Source: Primulina eburnea (taxonomy: Eukaryota > Streptophyta > Magnoliopsida > Lamiales > Gesneriaceae). Taken from it: a stretch of DNA of 64,000 nucleotides. A program made the position numbers and the translations under genes. Below, piece by piece: positions 25,334 to 38,115 of the stretch; within the stretch, counting starts at the first letter, position 1, and each line of letters opens with the position of its first letter. Where the stretch lies: positions 43,408,051 to 43,472,050 of the forward strand of contig NC_133108.1 of NCBI RefSeq assembly GCF_022965805.1. The letters are read 5' to 3'. The notes beneath the pieces are model-generated. The model saw only the letters and a list, made by a program, of their open reading frames with translations, was not told where the DNA came from and ran no database searches.

Positions 25334-28300
25334 ATGGCAATGGCACGGCCAGTTGACACGCCGGTGGCGGCAGCCGGTCACCGCTCCTTGGCCACCTTCA
25401 CTGGTCTTTCTTCCAACTTCACCATCTGCAAGAGGAGCAGTTGGCTTGGAAACTACCCAATCAGATTAACGGGAGGTGGAGGAAGAAGAGCTGAAGTAAC
25501 AGAAAGAAGAAGTCCGTGTCCCAGGCCGGGCCCCGTCACGACGGCGGCATTGGGTGGACTGTTGAGTGGGATTTTCGGGACAGGCACAGACACCGGCGAG
25601 GCCACCCGGAAGCTGTACGCGAGCTCTGTGGCACTTATCAATGAGATGGAGGCCCAGATTTCGTCTCTTTCTGATTCTCAATTGAGGGAGAGGACCTCTG
25701 TCTTGCAACAACGCGCTTGCCGCGGTGATCCTTTGGACTCCCTCTTACCTGTACGTACGACAATTGATCATCCTTAGCTTGCTTGTTTTGTCCAAAAAAA
25801 GCTAGTCTTGATGGAACAACCACGCACCTCACCCCTTACTCCCCCATAAATCTGATGCGTCGCTCTGAGATCATTCGGTTTGTTGTTCTTTTTACTGTTT
25901 CCCCATCTTCTTGAGTACAGCTAGTTATTTTGAAAAAAAGAGAATTCTCGTGTTACTATCACTCGTTATTTATTGGTCAAACTAGTTTTTCTTCTGGGAT
26001 TAAATAGTGTGTATTCTCGCAGGAAGCATTTTCAGTAGTGAGAGAGGCTTCTAAAAGGGTTTTAGGCCTTCGTCCCTTTGACGTGCAGCTGATCGGTTAG
26101 TTCTTTAATTCGAGTCTTATTCCTGTATGAACTCTTTTTCTTGTTGATGGAAGAAATCAAAATTTGTAATTGCAGCTTTATCCCTCACACATTAGCGTCT
26201 TGCTTTGAAAGTTGGAAGGAGGGATAAGGAGTCCTGGGAATTTGGATTATTTTCACTTTTCTGTTACAATATTTCAATTAGCTTTACCTATGGAATCTTC
26301 TGTTCATTCTTATGTTGCATAGGTGGAATGGTTCTTCACAAAGGCGAAATAGCTGAAATGAAAACAGGAGAAGGAAAGACACTTGTTGCTGTATTGCCTG
26401 CTTTTTTAAATGCACTGGCTGGGAAAGGCGTGCATGTTGTTACCGTTAATGACTATTTAGCTCGACGAGATTGTGAATGGGTTGGTCAAGTTTCACGTTT
26501 TCTTGGATTGAAGGTTGGCCTAATCCAACGTACGTTTTACTCGCGACTTGCTATCATCACTAGTTGTTGGGAAGTCTCTTTCATTCAAATTCAAGCCAGT
26601 GTCATTATTTCTAAGACACCAATGAACATTCTGCTCAAAGGACCGTTAATCTGTTTTTCTTTTGAACTTAAAAGTGTAAAGTTTTGTTTGGTCCTGTTGT
26701 GGGAGACTAGAAACTTCTCGTATCCTTTTAACATTCATGAACTTGACATTCTCTTTCTATTCCTTGACTACACATATTCTTTTAACATTCATTAACTGGA
26801 CATTCTCCATCTCCCCTTCTTTTTCTTGTCTTGTGTGGGCATATATAGGTCAGATGTGGCAAGGGGCTGGCATACTTGGAACAATAACATAGCATTATTT
26901 CTTCTCTCTTGTTTTTACATCTTATTAAAGTTCGTGCTGATATATTTGAATTTCAAAATTTTCTGAGAGTGTTTAGTGGATCTCTGATTTATTTGTGTTG
27001 ATCTGCATTATGGTTCTTAAGAATGAAACTTCTATTTTCTGACAATCATTTAATTTTTGGCAGAAAATATGAGCAGCGAAGAGAGGAGGGAGAACTACTT
27101 ATGTGACATCACATATGTTACAAATAGTGAGCTGGGATTTGATTACTTGAGAGATAATCTTGCCACGGAATGTGATATTTTTTCTTTTTAAATTTCAATA
27201 TCATTTCCTGTGCTTTTATATCTTGTATACGTGAATCATGTTATACGTTTATTCTGAAATGACCCCCTTTTGATCATACAGAGTGTTGATGAACTTGTCT
27301 TGAGAGGTTTCAATTACTGTGTCATTGACGAGGTTGATTCTATCCTCATTGACGAAGCAAGGACTCCTCTCATCATATCTGGATCTGCTGAAAAACCCAG
27401 CGACCGTTACTATAAATCTGCTAAAATAGCCACCGTATTTGAGCGAGATATTCATTACACTGTAAGGTCTAAGGTTCTTTCTGCTTGTAGTTAGGATATC
27501 CGTACTTAAAATATTGATTAAATAAACTTTATTTTATTGCATTGAGTGCGCAACTCCCTTCCCAAAATATGATGAACGTTTACCTTATTGGATAATCAAT
27601 TCATTAGGATTAGCACATAATTTTTTATAAATTTGAATGTATGCTCGGTGTTTTATTTGTTGGAGAGTTTTCTGCATGTAATATTAGTTTGGGATAAAGT
27701 TGACACTCTGTGGACAGTGCGCTGTTTATTCTGATGGGCAAGATAACACCTTTTTTCCTTTTCACTATCGTGACTTGTTGCAGGTTGATGAGAAACAAAA
27801 AAACGTTTTACTTACAGAACAAGGTTATGCAGATGCAGAAGAAATTCTGGAAGTAAAAGATTTATATGATCCAAGAGAGCAGTGGGCATCATACATATTA
27901 AATGCAATCAAAGCCAAGGAACTTTTTCTTAGAGATGTGAACTATATAATCAGAGGGAAGGAAGTTCTTATAGTGGATGAGTTTACTGGCCGAGTAATGC
28001 AGGTAAACTTATATTATTTTATTATCGGGTGCTTGGAGGACAAATGAAAGAAGAAACATGATTGTATTTTCATTTATCATCATCATGAATTAGATTTTGT
28101 TTTTTTTTTTTTTTTGAAAAACCTTAAACATTCTTTTGAAATCATGTAATATACTATTCTTTGATTAGGTTATTATCTGGCAATATATATTATATATATA
28201 TTTGGTTTCCAAGTTTAGATATTGAATAAATGCTTGATGGCATTTAAATTTTCAAATGTATCTATATTGTAATAAAAACATTAAGATACCAAAGAAAAAA

Positions 28301-31300
28301 AAAGAAAGACATCATGAATTAGTTTTAAATTGCTCATAGGGGAGACGCTGGAGTGATGGACTTCATCAAGCAGTTGAAGCAAAAGAAGGACTGCCTATAC
28401 AAAATGAAACAGTGACCTTGGCTTCTATCAGCTACCAAAACTTTTTTCTACAGGTTAGTGAATCCTCTTGAAAACTAACGTACACTATTATCTATCAGTC
28501 AATTGTGGGTTTACTCTTTCAACACTGGAAGATTTTGATGTTTGGCTTAAATGATTGATTTAGTTTCCAAAACTTTGTGGCATGACTGGCACGGCTGCCA
28601 CCGAAAGCGCAGAGTTTGAGAGCATATACAAACTCAAAGTGACCATTGTTCCAACAAACAAACCCATGATAAGAAAGGTCCTTTTCTTAAGTCTTGCCAT
28701 CCCCTTGGAATAATGATGCTTCTTATTTTATTTATTTAATCCATTGAATATCTATTGATCGACAAGCAAGTGAAAATGTTGGAGCATATCTCTACTGCAA
28801 GAATTTCTGGATTATAAAATGGAATTTATGATAGTTAGACTTTACTAAAGGTTCACCGGTTATTATTATTATTATTATTATTATTATATTTTTATGTTGG
28901 TTTTATGTCTTAGAACTCCCTGTTAACTTTTCTCTTCCCCATGCCTTCATACCTCAAAGGATGAGTCAGATGTAGTGTTTAGGGCAACTACAGGGAAATG
29001 GCAAGCAGTCATAGTAGAGATATCTCGGATGAACAAAGCAGGCCGGCCAGTGCTCGTGGGAACAACTAGTGTTGAGCAAAGTGATGCCTTATCTGCTCAA
29101 CTTCGTGAATCTGGAATCCCCCATGAGGTGACTATTTAATACGGCATGTTCTTCTAATCTTGACCTCTTAGTTTTCTTTTATTGTTTTTTTCTCGGTGAA
29201 ACTTTCTTAAGTTGGAGTATGTCTTTAAAGGTTCTGAATGCAAAACCAGAAAATGTGGAAAGAGAAGCTGAAATTGTGGCTCAGAGTGGCAGACTAGGGG
29301 CAGTTACAATCGCAACAAACATGGCTGGTCGTGGTACTGACATAATCCTTGGCGGTAATGCTGAATTTATGGCAAGGTTGAAGTTACGTGAGATGCTGAT
29401 GCCAAGGTATCTTCGCAGTCTCAACCTTACGCAGTACTCAGGTTCGAAAAATTAGTCTTAGGTGATTTGCATCAGTGTTGCATTTTGGGAGTTTTATGGC
29501 TATAATCTTTATTTTAGGTTTTATATTATGTCATTGTACATTTCGAATTGCAAGTATACATACATGTTTGGGGATTCACAAATTAGGCATCAGAATCCTC
29601 AAATCATGCCATATAAGGCATTTTATAAATAATTTTTGGATTGGTTGAAATAAATATTTCCGAATTTTGGAACATTGTGTCATGTCCGAAACGAAATCTT
29701 TGATGCGTCCACATTCAGGGATATTATCTTGATGTCAGGAGAAGAAGATTTTAAGCACGTGCAAAATGTTGACTTATTTATTGTGTGTGTACATTTTGAT
29801 AACTGAACAGAGTTGTAAAGCCTGCTGAAGGAGGTTATGTTTCAGTTAAGAAACCTTCTCCGAAGAAGACATGGAAGGTTGGTGTTTGCTTATTTCTTTT
29901 TACTAGCATGTTCTCTTGTGCATGATCAAAATCTTGATGTCCCAGGTAAATGAAAGTCTATTTCCATGCACGCTATCCAAAGAGAGCTCTAAACTGGCCG
30001 AGGAGGCTGTACAGTTTGCAGTCACAACATGGGGTCAGAGGTCATTGACTGAGCTTGAAGCTGAAGAGCGGTTGTCGTATTCTTGTGAAAAGGTGATTAT
30101 TTTTTGTTTAAAGTTCCTCTTGCCTGAAAATTATTCAATCTGGTGGTTAGAATGGACATAAGCATATTATGAATAAAATACGTCCAAACTAATCATTTTA
30201 ACGCTTGAATGTCTAGGGTCCTGTTCAGGACGAAGTCATTTCAAAGCTCCGCATTACTTTTCTTGACATTGTCCGGGAGTATAAGGTTTACACCGAAGAA
30301 GAGAGGGAGAAGGTAATTGGTTCTCAGCAGATTCATTTCTTATGTTAAGTAACAGCTGTTATTCTCAATGGAATGATTTTGTTATTGTCTTGTGTATCTT
30401 TTTTGAGTCCTACCCTACTCTCTTTCCAATTTTGGTCTGGTAGCATATGATCCGTTGAATACAACTGGCCAGCTATCAGTTAGAACTTGTTCTTTCATCA
30501 AAATATTAAATCAGCAGATGCAAGGCCATATCTGTCACTTGCAACAATTTTTAGTTATATGCAGAATAATTGTCAAGTTTATAAAAAAAAGCTATCAAGG
30601 TAATGTGTGAGAAATGAGAATTAATTTTGGATGATCTTGGTTTTATATTTGAACTTTGAAGGCAGAGAAACATAATTATGCAAAGAGTTGACGTGTAGAA
30701 TTTGCATAATATATATTTTACCTGCATTATAATTGGGATATTAGCTCTATTGACCTTATAGTTGGCTTTCCTAGAATAGGTTCTATATGCTTCATATAAA
30801 CACCTCTTGGATATATGAAAATTATTAAGCCAATTTGTTAATTCACAAGAATGTAGGAAAGAAGAGATAAAGAAAGGGCTCGTGTGGTGTAGGACACGGC
30901 TCGGATACCTATCAGGTACATACACCATGTGATATGTCCAAAAATTAAAAGGGGGAAAACCCATTATGGCAGCCACATGTCTATGCGAAGTAGCAGAGGC
31001 GTTTGGATATGACAGGATTTTATTATTTTCTGAAAATTTAGGTAAAAAGTTACAAAAATCTACTTTTCAAAATAATTTCTTTTTGTCTGTATGTCTTGAA
31101 TGATGATTTAAATTTTAATTATCGAAATAGCTATGCATCTAATATTTTTTTATGTGTTTGATTTATTTGACTATGCTCTCAATTTTAAATTTGTGTGCTT
31201 AAATGTATTATATTGTTATATTTGTCATGCTATGTTCTCAATGTTTTAAATATCAGTGTTGTTGCGTCTTTGTCTGTGTTTTTTGTGCTGCTGTGTTTGT

Positions 31301-33557
31301 GCTCAAGCAGCACAAGAGACACCATCTGAGCCCAACAACTAAGACGGGGTCTTCTGATGCACCTAAACGAATGCACCTAACTGAATTTGCAATTAATATG
31401 CATAAATGATGGACATCACATTAGCATGAGAAACCTTAGAAGAAATGGAGTACAAGATTCAGTCCATTAAAATTAAAAAAATGCATAACATGATTAATGA
31501 TATGACTTCATTTATTAAAAACCTTTTTTTTCCAAATTACCAGCTGCTTAGCACAGTGCTGTACGCATAACGTAAGGAAATGCTGAAGTCTCAGCTTGTA
31601 ACCCTGAATCATAAACAAAAATAACATTTACAATCCTGGGAAAACTTTATCTTTCCTCCAACCATGTTGTAATGGAATTTTCCCATTTTGATGATCAGGT
31701 TGTGTCAGCGGGTGGGCTTCATGTTGTGGGTACGGAGCGTCATGAGTCACGCCGAATTGACAATCAGGTTTGGTTCTTTCATTTTGATGAGTTCAGTCAT
31801 GGTGACGAATTACCACAAACTTTTGTGCTAATTTTAACTTAGTTGTTTAATTTGGCTTCTATATTTTCTACTTTATCATGTTATTTGTTGTGCAGCTGCG
31901 TGGCCGTAGTGGCCGACAAGGAGACCCTGGAAGTTCCCGGTTTTTTCTTAGTCTTGAAGATAACATCTTTCGCATATTTGGTGGAGATAGAATTCAGGTT
32001 CTTTTTTTCTTCAAGCTTATCACTGTTGACCAGGAAGTTGCTGTGAAGAGTCTGACACTATTCTGGTATGTAGGGCTTGATGAGAGCTTTTAGAGTTGAA
32101 GATTTACCAATTGAATCCAAGATGCTGACAAAAGCACTGGATGAAGCTCAGAGAAAAGTGGAAAATTACTTTTTTGACATTAGAAAGCAATTGTTTGAAT
32201 ATGATGAGGTTTTGAACAGTCAAAGAGATAGGGTATACACTGAGAGAAGAAGAGCATTGGAGTCCGACGATCTCCAATTTCTCCTTGTCGAATATGCTGA
32301 GTTAACAATGGACGATATACTGGAGGTGTGATTAACTGTTTAACTTTGATCTGACTTTTACCTTTTATACAATTCAACCAGCGGCAGTAACTTTTTTATT
32401 TTAACAACTTCATAGGCAAATATTGATTCTGATGCTCCAAGAGAGAGCTGGAATTTTGAGAAGCTTGCTGCAAAACTTCAACAGTAAGCTTCATACTACC
32501 GTTATGTTAGAGTATTTCTAATTTGTATGCAATATGCATCACTTTGAAATTTTAGTCTCACCTACTTGCTCTGACAAGAATAATTATTTATTCATTCTTA
32601 TGATCAGTTACTGCCTGTCGTAACCTGGTTTCATATTATGCGAAACATGTATGGCTTTGTTGTGCTGATATTCTATTGTATGATTAAATTCACAAGGTAT
32701 GATCACTAAGGGTATTAACTTCTTCGATCTTCCTTGGGCTTTAGTAATTTGTTCAGGAATAATTAACAGAACTGTTGTTATTTTTTGACTTGTTTATATT
32801 TCATTTGTAGATATTGCTATCTTTTGAATGATTTGACCCCTGAATTATTCGGAGCTAATTGCTCCAATTATGATGAATTAAAAGAATACCTTCACCTTCG
32901 TGGACGTGAAGCATATATGCAGAAACGGGTAAGTAATTTGCAGTATCACTTTGTGTGAAGTGTTTCTATATTCATTTATGCACACCAGGTTGAATAGCTA
33001 TACTGGCCAAATGTAAACACATGATATCGAATTATCGGTTATGGATTATTATTTCTTTCTACTTATACCAGGAAATAGTGGAGAAAGAAGCTCCTGGTTT
33101 GATGAAAGAAGCAGAAAAGTTCCTTATATTGTCCAACATAGATCGCTTATGGAAGGAACACTTGCAAGCACTCAAATTTGTACAGCAGGCTGTAGGTTTG
33201 CGGGGATATGCGCAGAGAGATCCACTTATCGAGTACAAACTTGAGGGCTACAATCTTTTCATAGAGATGATGGCGCGTATAAGAAGAAATGTTATATATG
33301 CTATTTACCAGGTATAGAATTCAACACTACTTTATTTTTTTTTACTGGAGATTTTGATTCAGTTTTTCCATCGACTTGCATTTCAATCTCGATTTCCACA
33401 CTTGCTGAAACAATGTCATTATGTTCTTTTGCACATCCCTCAGTTCCAGCCAGTTTTGGTGAAGCAGAAAAATGAACAACGTTCTGAAGGTGTTAAATCT
33501 GATGCTAAGAATCATGATGATACGAATCCAGTCGTCACTTCCATGCCCTCTTCCTAA
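25334..33557 (+). CDS. SECA1: Protein translocase subunit SecA, chloroplastic (SECA1)
   Basis: Twenty exons: 25334-25750, 26023-26095, 26323-26529, 27064-27167, 27282-27461, 27784-28002, 28340-28453, 28564-28677, 28960-29127, 29231-29406, 29811-29877, 29946-30092, 30217-30312, 31699-31767, 31896-31997, 32074-32325, 32416-32483, 32811-32928, 33072-33311, 33444-33557. They keep phase and give 1014 aa (family about 1020). The first roughly 70 residues are Ser/Arg/Gly-rich, fitting a transit peptide. Walker A KTGEGKT is at 177-183, DEVD at 283-286, AGRGTD at 564-569 and the [10 protein letters not shown] arginine-finger block at 717-726. In the family this stromal ATPase drives proteins through the thylakoid SecYE channel. 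Start chosen at the first ATG; an in-frame GTG lies upstream. The donor after exon 4 is GA rather than GT. Confidence 0.96.
28859..28888. repeat. (TTA)n microsatellite in a SECA1 intron
   Basis: Run of about ten TTA/ATT trinucleotides in the intron between exons 8 and 9. Confidence 0.85.
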
Positions 33558-34421
33558 TATTTGGGTCAATGGGCAGGCAATCAAATGAATACCTTGTCTT
33601 GTGGATTAACGAATCCTGAATTGTAAATGCCATTCTTCTGGAGGGTAAGCCGTACCATTTGGTAGTAAGGTGGTCAATTGTGGATTGTGTCAGGAATTGT
33701 ATCAATGCGGTTGAGATACAATGGGATCTAAAATATCAATGAAAGGAAACACTGTATCTTCTGCTTTAGTTCTTGTTGAGGCGGCAGATTAGTCATGTCA
33801 TTTGGGGACTCATCTGAGAAGGCGAGTGAGTTCAAGGCCGCTTGTGGGAAAGACTTCTTTTACTCTGGCATCAACATGAACCTGAATGCCTACTTTATAC
33901 CTTCTCATATTTCATAATGCTAAAGAATAATTCGAGTTCTACATTGCTTTAAAACTGTATAAGAATGTTTTGTTCATCTTTTTGTCTGGAAAATAGGAGG
34001 TTGAATGTCATTTGAACAGAAATGCTAAAACTGATGTAGGCTTGGTTCTATTAATTCACACGAGAAATTGTCAGACGCACAGATGTTTGTTTAAATATAT
34101 ATTAAATTTCTTTGCCGAAAAAGAAATCTATGAAATTTCTGAGTGTGCACTAAAACTCGTAGCAAGTAAGCAAGCATGTACAATCAATGTACCTAGTAAT
34201 GCCCTTTTTGCCTTGTGTGAAGCGCCAAAGGGCGTTTTTCTACACGCCTGATGATACCAATTACATGATTTAAATGTACCGAGTAAAAGAGAAACATCTG
34301 TGTGAGATATTTAATCAATATCTTCCATATAAAATAGAACTAGAAGCAAGTATAAATAAAAAAATATAGATTTTCTCCAAGGCTGAGAGGAGAGCTATAT
34401 TTGTAATGTTTGTTTCTCCTG
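33558..34421. other. Convergent 3' flank between SECA1 and the DHHC gene
   Basis: Presumed 3' UTRs of both genes. No separate gene was recognised; the frame at 34012-34251 has no family resemblance. Confidence 0.5.
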
Positions 34422-36873
34422 TCATCTAGGAGAAGCCTCGGGACCATCACTCCTTAAAACTGAGCACAAGACCTGCCTGGATATATAGCTTTCCATTTCT
34501 CTGGAGACTTGAGTCAACTTCAGATCAAAACCGCTTCTATAGTTGTGCTTTGGTGATGGTCCACCAGCACCACCAGAACCGGGTTGCTGTGTTGGGGAAC
34601 ATGAAAGTCGTTTTCTTGGACTTGAAAACTGTCTGGGTGAGTTTAAAAACCTTCCTTTTGAAACGAGAGGCAGAGGCATCAGGCTTAACACTCCTGCATC
34701 TTTGTTATCTGCTTTCACAAGTGGTCCACTTTTTATTTCTAGAGGCAAGGGCTTAAGTGAATCACTTTTTAGAGTTAAGGGCTTGTGCTTCAGTTGTCTT
34801 TCCCTTGCCTTGTCAGCTGCAAGTATAGCTTTATCTCGACTCAGTTTTATTAGTTTCCAGGGGTCAATGCTTGCTCGGAAACCTTTCTTTTTGTTCAAGA
34901 TGGACAATGATTCTGGTTCATCATCAACCTTTATGGACAATTTTTGTGGGTTCTGGAAATTAAGCCAAAATTATGTACTTCATCTCAGTAAATCACTATG
35001 TAATAGGAAAAGATGAATACAACCTACTACATGTACCTGATTTATCCTTCCACCTTTGTGTATCATTCGTGATAGAAATGAAGGCTTTTCGGGTGAATCG
35101 TATTCAATACTCTCATCAGATGAAAAGTCTGAATCGGAAGCTGAATCCGAATCTTCAAGTGACTCAAGTTCTACAAGTTGGTTCTCTTCTTTCATGGCGA
35201 GAATGTAATCATAAGTCGATATTCCCTGTCAAGAATGGTGGCATTAATCTTGAATTATCTATCCCATTACTTGATCAAACTGTTTCCCCATGGAACAGTA
35301 TTAATAAATTAATACGACCAAAGTCTGTTACAAGATCTCTTTTTTAGTTATATAAGGATGCATATATTGCTTTTGCTGTACCTTTCGGATTAGAACTAGA
35401 TGGAAGAAAAAAAGTTGCCCCAATGCAACCGTGCTATAGGCCGTCACCAAAACCAATAAAATCTGTAATTCAATAACTGAGTTAAAAGTACTTGAGGAGG
35501 GGTGTGGTGTCTAAAAGGGAATCTATGAGAAAATTACTGATGCCGCTGCAAGAACTCCTCTAGGGAAGTTCTCATAGTGTCTTCTCTTCAACTCTTGTTC
35601 CATCCCTTTGCTATCAGAAAAGCACCTGACAAATACCACAATCGCAGTTCCCCCTTCCACGGTAAGCTGCAGCAACATAGCTAGCACATCATCTCGAGAA
35701 TGTTAATGAATTGAATAAAATGTTTAGCGCTTGATCAGGAAGTTAACTAACCATTATCAAGACAAAAGTCATCAAAAGAATGAAGGCCGAGTAATTCTTT
35801 TTCCCAACACAATTGTTCAGCCACTGAAACAACCCAAATGAGAAAATTACTAATGTATCTATTGATGGGATAAAGAGAGTAAGATAATTTGTCTGATACC
35901 CTGCAGTGGTGATCGAATCCTTCGACACACCGGTTGCAAGTCCTGCAATGTTTGCTGTACTTGTTAACCTGATAGGGGGAATAATGACTGTCAGGATTAA
36001 TTTGAAGTATTTTCGGCAACCTTGGCCCAAAAAACCAACTCACAACTAATATCACCTCGAAATCGCAGAGGGAGCAAAACGAGATATCTTCGTCTTTGGG
36101 ATTTGGTGGAAAAGAATCGTCCTTGAGAACGAGGGGAAATGGGATTAGAGGTTCCAATTGAATTTGGATGCTAGCTTTGCAAGGATCCACATACTTCCTT
36201 CTAATGCAAGTCTTCAGGATCTTGCGCTCCATTCTTCTGAAGAATCTCACGAAAATCTTGCTGAAGACATACACATAATTCAGCTCTTGGAACCGGGTAA
36301 AATCACCTTTTCTTTTCTTTTTTCTGAATCGAAATCTACTCTTGTCGCTAGGATCAATGCTCGCACACCTCAAAAACAGAAGAGCAACAGAAACTACCTG
36401 CAGATATATTATATGAATGAAAAGAAGATATTACCATACTATATATATCAAACACATCCCTTTAAATCCTCAGAAAAGCGGAAAAGATATTTGATTTACC
36501 GCTACGGAGAAAATAGTTGTAATGGTGATCTCCGCTATTCTGCTGCCTAAGAAAAGTCCCAAAAAGCAGTAAAAAGCCGCGACTAGGAAACAGAAAACCG
36601 CTGTTCCCACGAGCTGCAATATATTTCAAGAATCAAAACCCAGCTCAAGAAAAACCACAGATGTTGCATGTATTTCAAAAAATCGAAACAAATCGGTCCA
36701 CACAAACACAATCGAAACGAAAAATTCCGAGATGTGAGTCATTTGTAAATGCTGAAAGCAGAAGTAGAAGCGATAGTTTCAAAAAGATTTCTGTTGGATA
36801 CTTGAACCTGTAAAGGGTGGAGTGGGCGTTGCCAGCCATGGCGTCTGGGTGCATCGGAGGAGACGAGCGACAT
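34422..36873 (-). CDS. DHHC-type protein S-acyltransferase
   Basis: Nine minus-strand exons: 36873-36808, 36613-36500, 36397-36056, 35968-35900, 35823-35752, 35666-35538, 35462-35382, 35225-35037, 34952-34422. All joins keep phase with GT-AG introns, giving 530 aa. The N-terminus (MSLVSSDAPRRHGWQ...) leads into two hydrophobic spans. The cysteine-rich domain reads [20 protein letters not shown] and spans an intron inside DHHC-CRW. Two more hydrophobic spans follow, then an acidic stretch (DSDSASDSDFSSDE) and a basic, Ser/Pro-rich cytosolic tail of about 200 residues. The family palmitoylates cytosolic cysteines of membrane proteins. It resembles Arabidopsis At4g01730 from memory. A tempting ATG at 36839 is out of frame with exon 2; the ATG at 36873 keeps the conserved HGWQ N-terminus. 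Substrates unknown. Confidence 0.93.
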
Positions 36874-38115
36874 GGAGGATGTCTACTGCTGCTGCAATCT
36901 TGATTCTCCTTATTTAGATTCAGCCCAACGGTCGAATGTTCGTTTGAATTTCAAAACCAGAAATTTGCAAGTGCATTATATTCTATAATTCTTTTTATAT
37001 ATTATTTTATTTTTTGTCTCGATAGATCAAAACAGCATATTATTTTATAAAAAAAAAAACATATTAATTTGTCTGATTTGATCAAATATTGCCCCAAACG
37101 GTATTCCATTTTAAAATCTGATGTCATAATATGTTTGTTTTATATTAACAAAATTATTCCTCTTCAGAATTTAATACAATATTATGAATAGAATTCTTTT
37201 CTAAAAAGAAATAAAAAAAATCATATTGTTTTTTTTATTAGAAATGTTACATTACAAAAGGCTTAATTATATGCTTTAAAAAAAGGTTTGATTCGATTTT
37301 TTTAATAGAAAAATATTGCCCATATTGTATTTCCAAAATATAGGTATTTTGTAATAATCAATGCAAATACTTTTCAATTTTCAGGCCTCGTTTTAATCAA
37401 CAATTTATTTGGAATTTTATCAAATAATATGACAATTTATTTGGTATTTTACAATGTTTAAACTGTTCGATTATTGTTTAATATCCCGTTGTTGTCTAAA
37501 ATAGATTTAATTAATCGATAAATTTCCGTAAATTTATTATTTAAATGAGCTGCACTTGTTTGGATATTTACAATTTCTTTGGGATTTTCAATTCTTTCTT
37601 TACCATTTTAAGTTGGATCTTGACATTATTACACTATAAAAATCCACAAGGCGAAATCCAATTATCAAATATTTTCATTAAATCCAAATCCATCGGTTCA
37701 AAATGCAATCCAAAATATGCAAACGTTGAGAAAAATGAAATCACGATATTTTGCCATATATATATATATACAACGATATTTATAACCAATAATATCACGA
37801 TATTTTACTATTATATCGCACGATTTTGTATTAATATATAGTGATATTTTTATAAATTGAGTTTTTTTATTGAATTTTTTGTATTATATAAATTGATGTA
37901 CAAATATCGATGTACACGTAGCATCACTATATAAAACGTGCGTCTAAAGTCGCGTCTGGTTATCTTAAGTAAAAAAGAAATCGCTCTTTATGAATTGTCA
38001 ACGCTTTTTCTCTGTTGATTGTAATACAGAACTAGAAACAGGCGGTGTGGGGCTTCTTTCCCAAATTGATGGTAATCGGTAATCTCGCCGGCTACAAACC
38101 CTAACTACAATTAAG
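36874..38115. promoter_or_regulatory. Head-to-head intergenic region (DHHC / cysteine desulfhydrase)
   Basis: The DHHC gene runs leftward from 36873 and the desulfhydrase gene rightward from 38116, so this AT-rich 1.24-kb interval must hold both promoters. No specific element could be assigned. Confidence 0.5.

Noticed and set aside
30551..30976. 141-aa minus-strand frame in a SECA1 intron
   Set aside because: Low-complexity composition and no domain; probably chance in AT-rich intron DNA or an unrecognised repeat.
36837..36839. ATG giving MAGNAHSTLYR as start of the DHHC protein
   Set aside because: It is out of frame with exon 2; the upstream ATG at 36873 keeps phase and the conserved HGWQ N-terminus.
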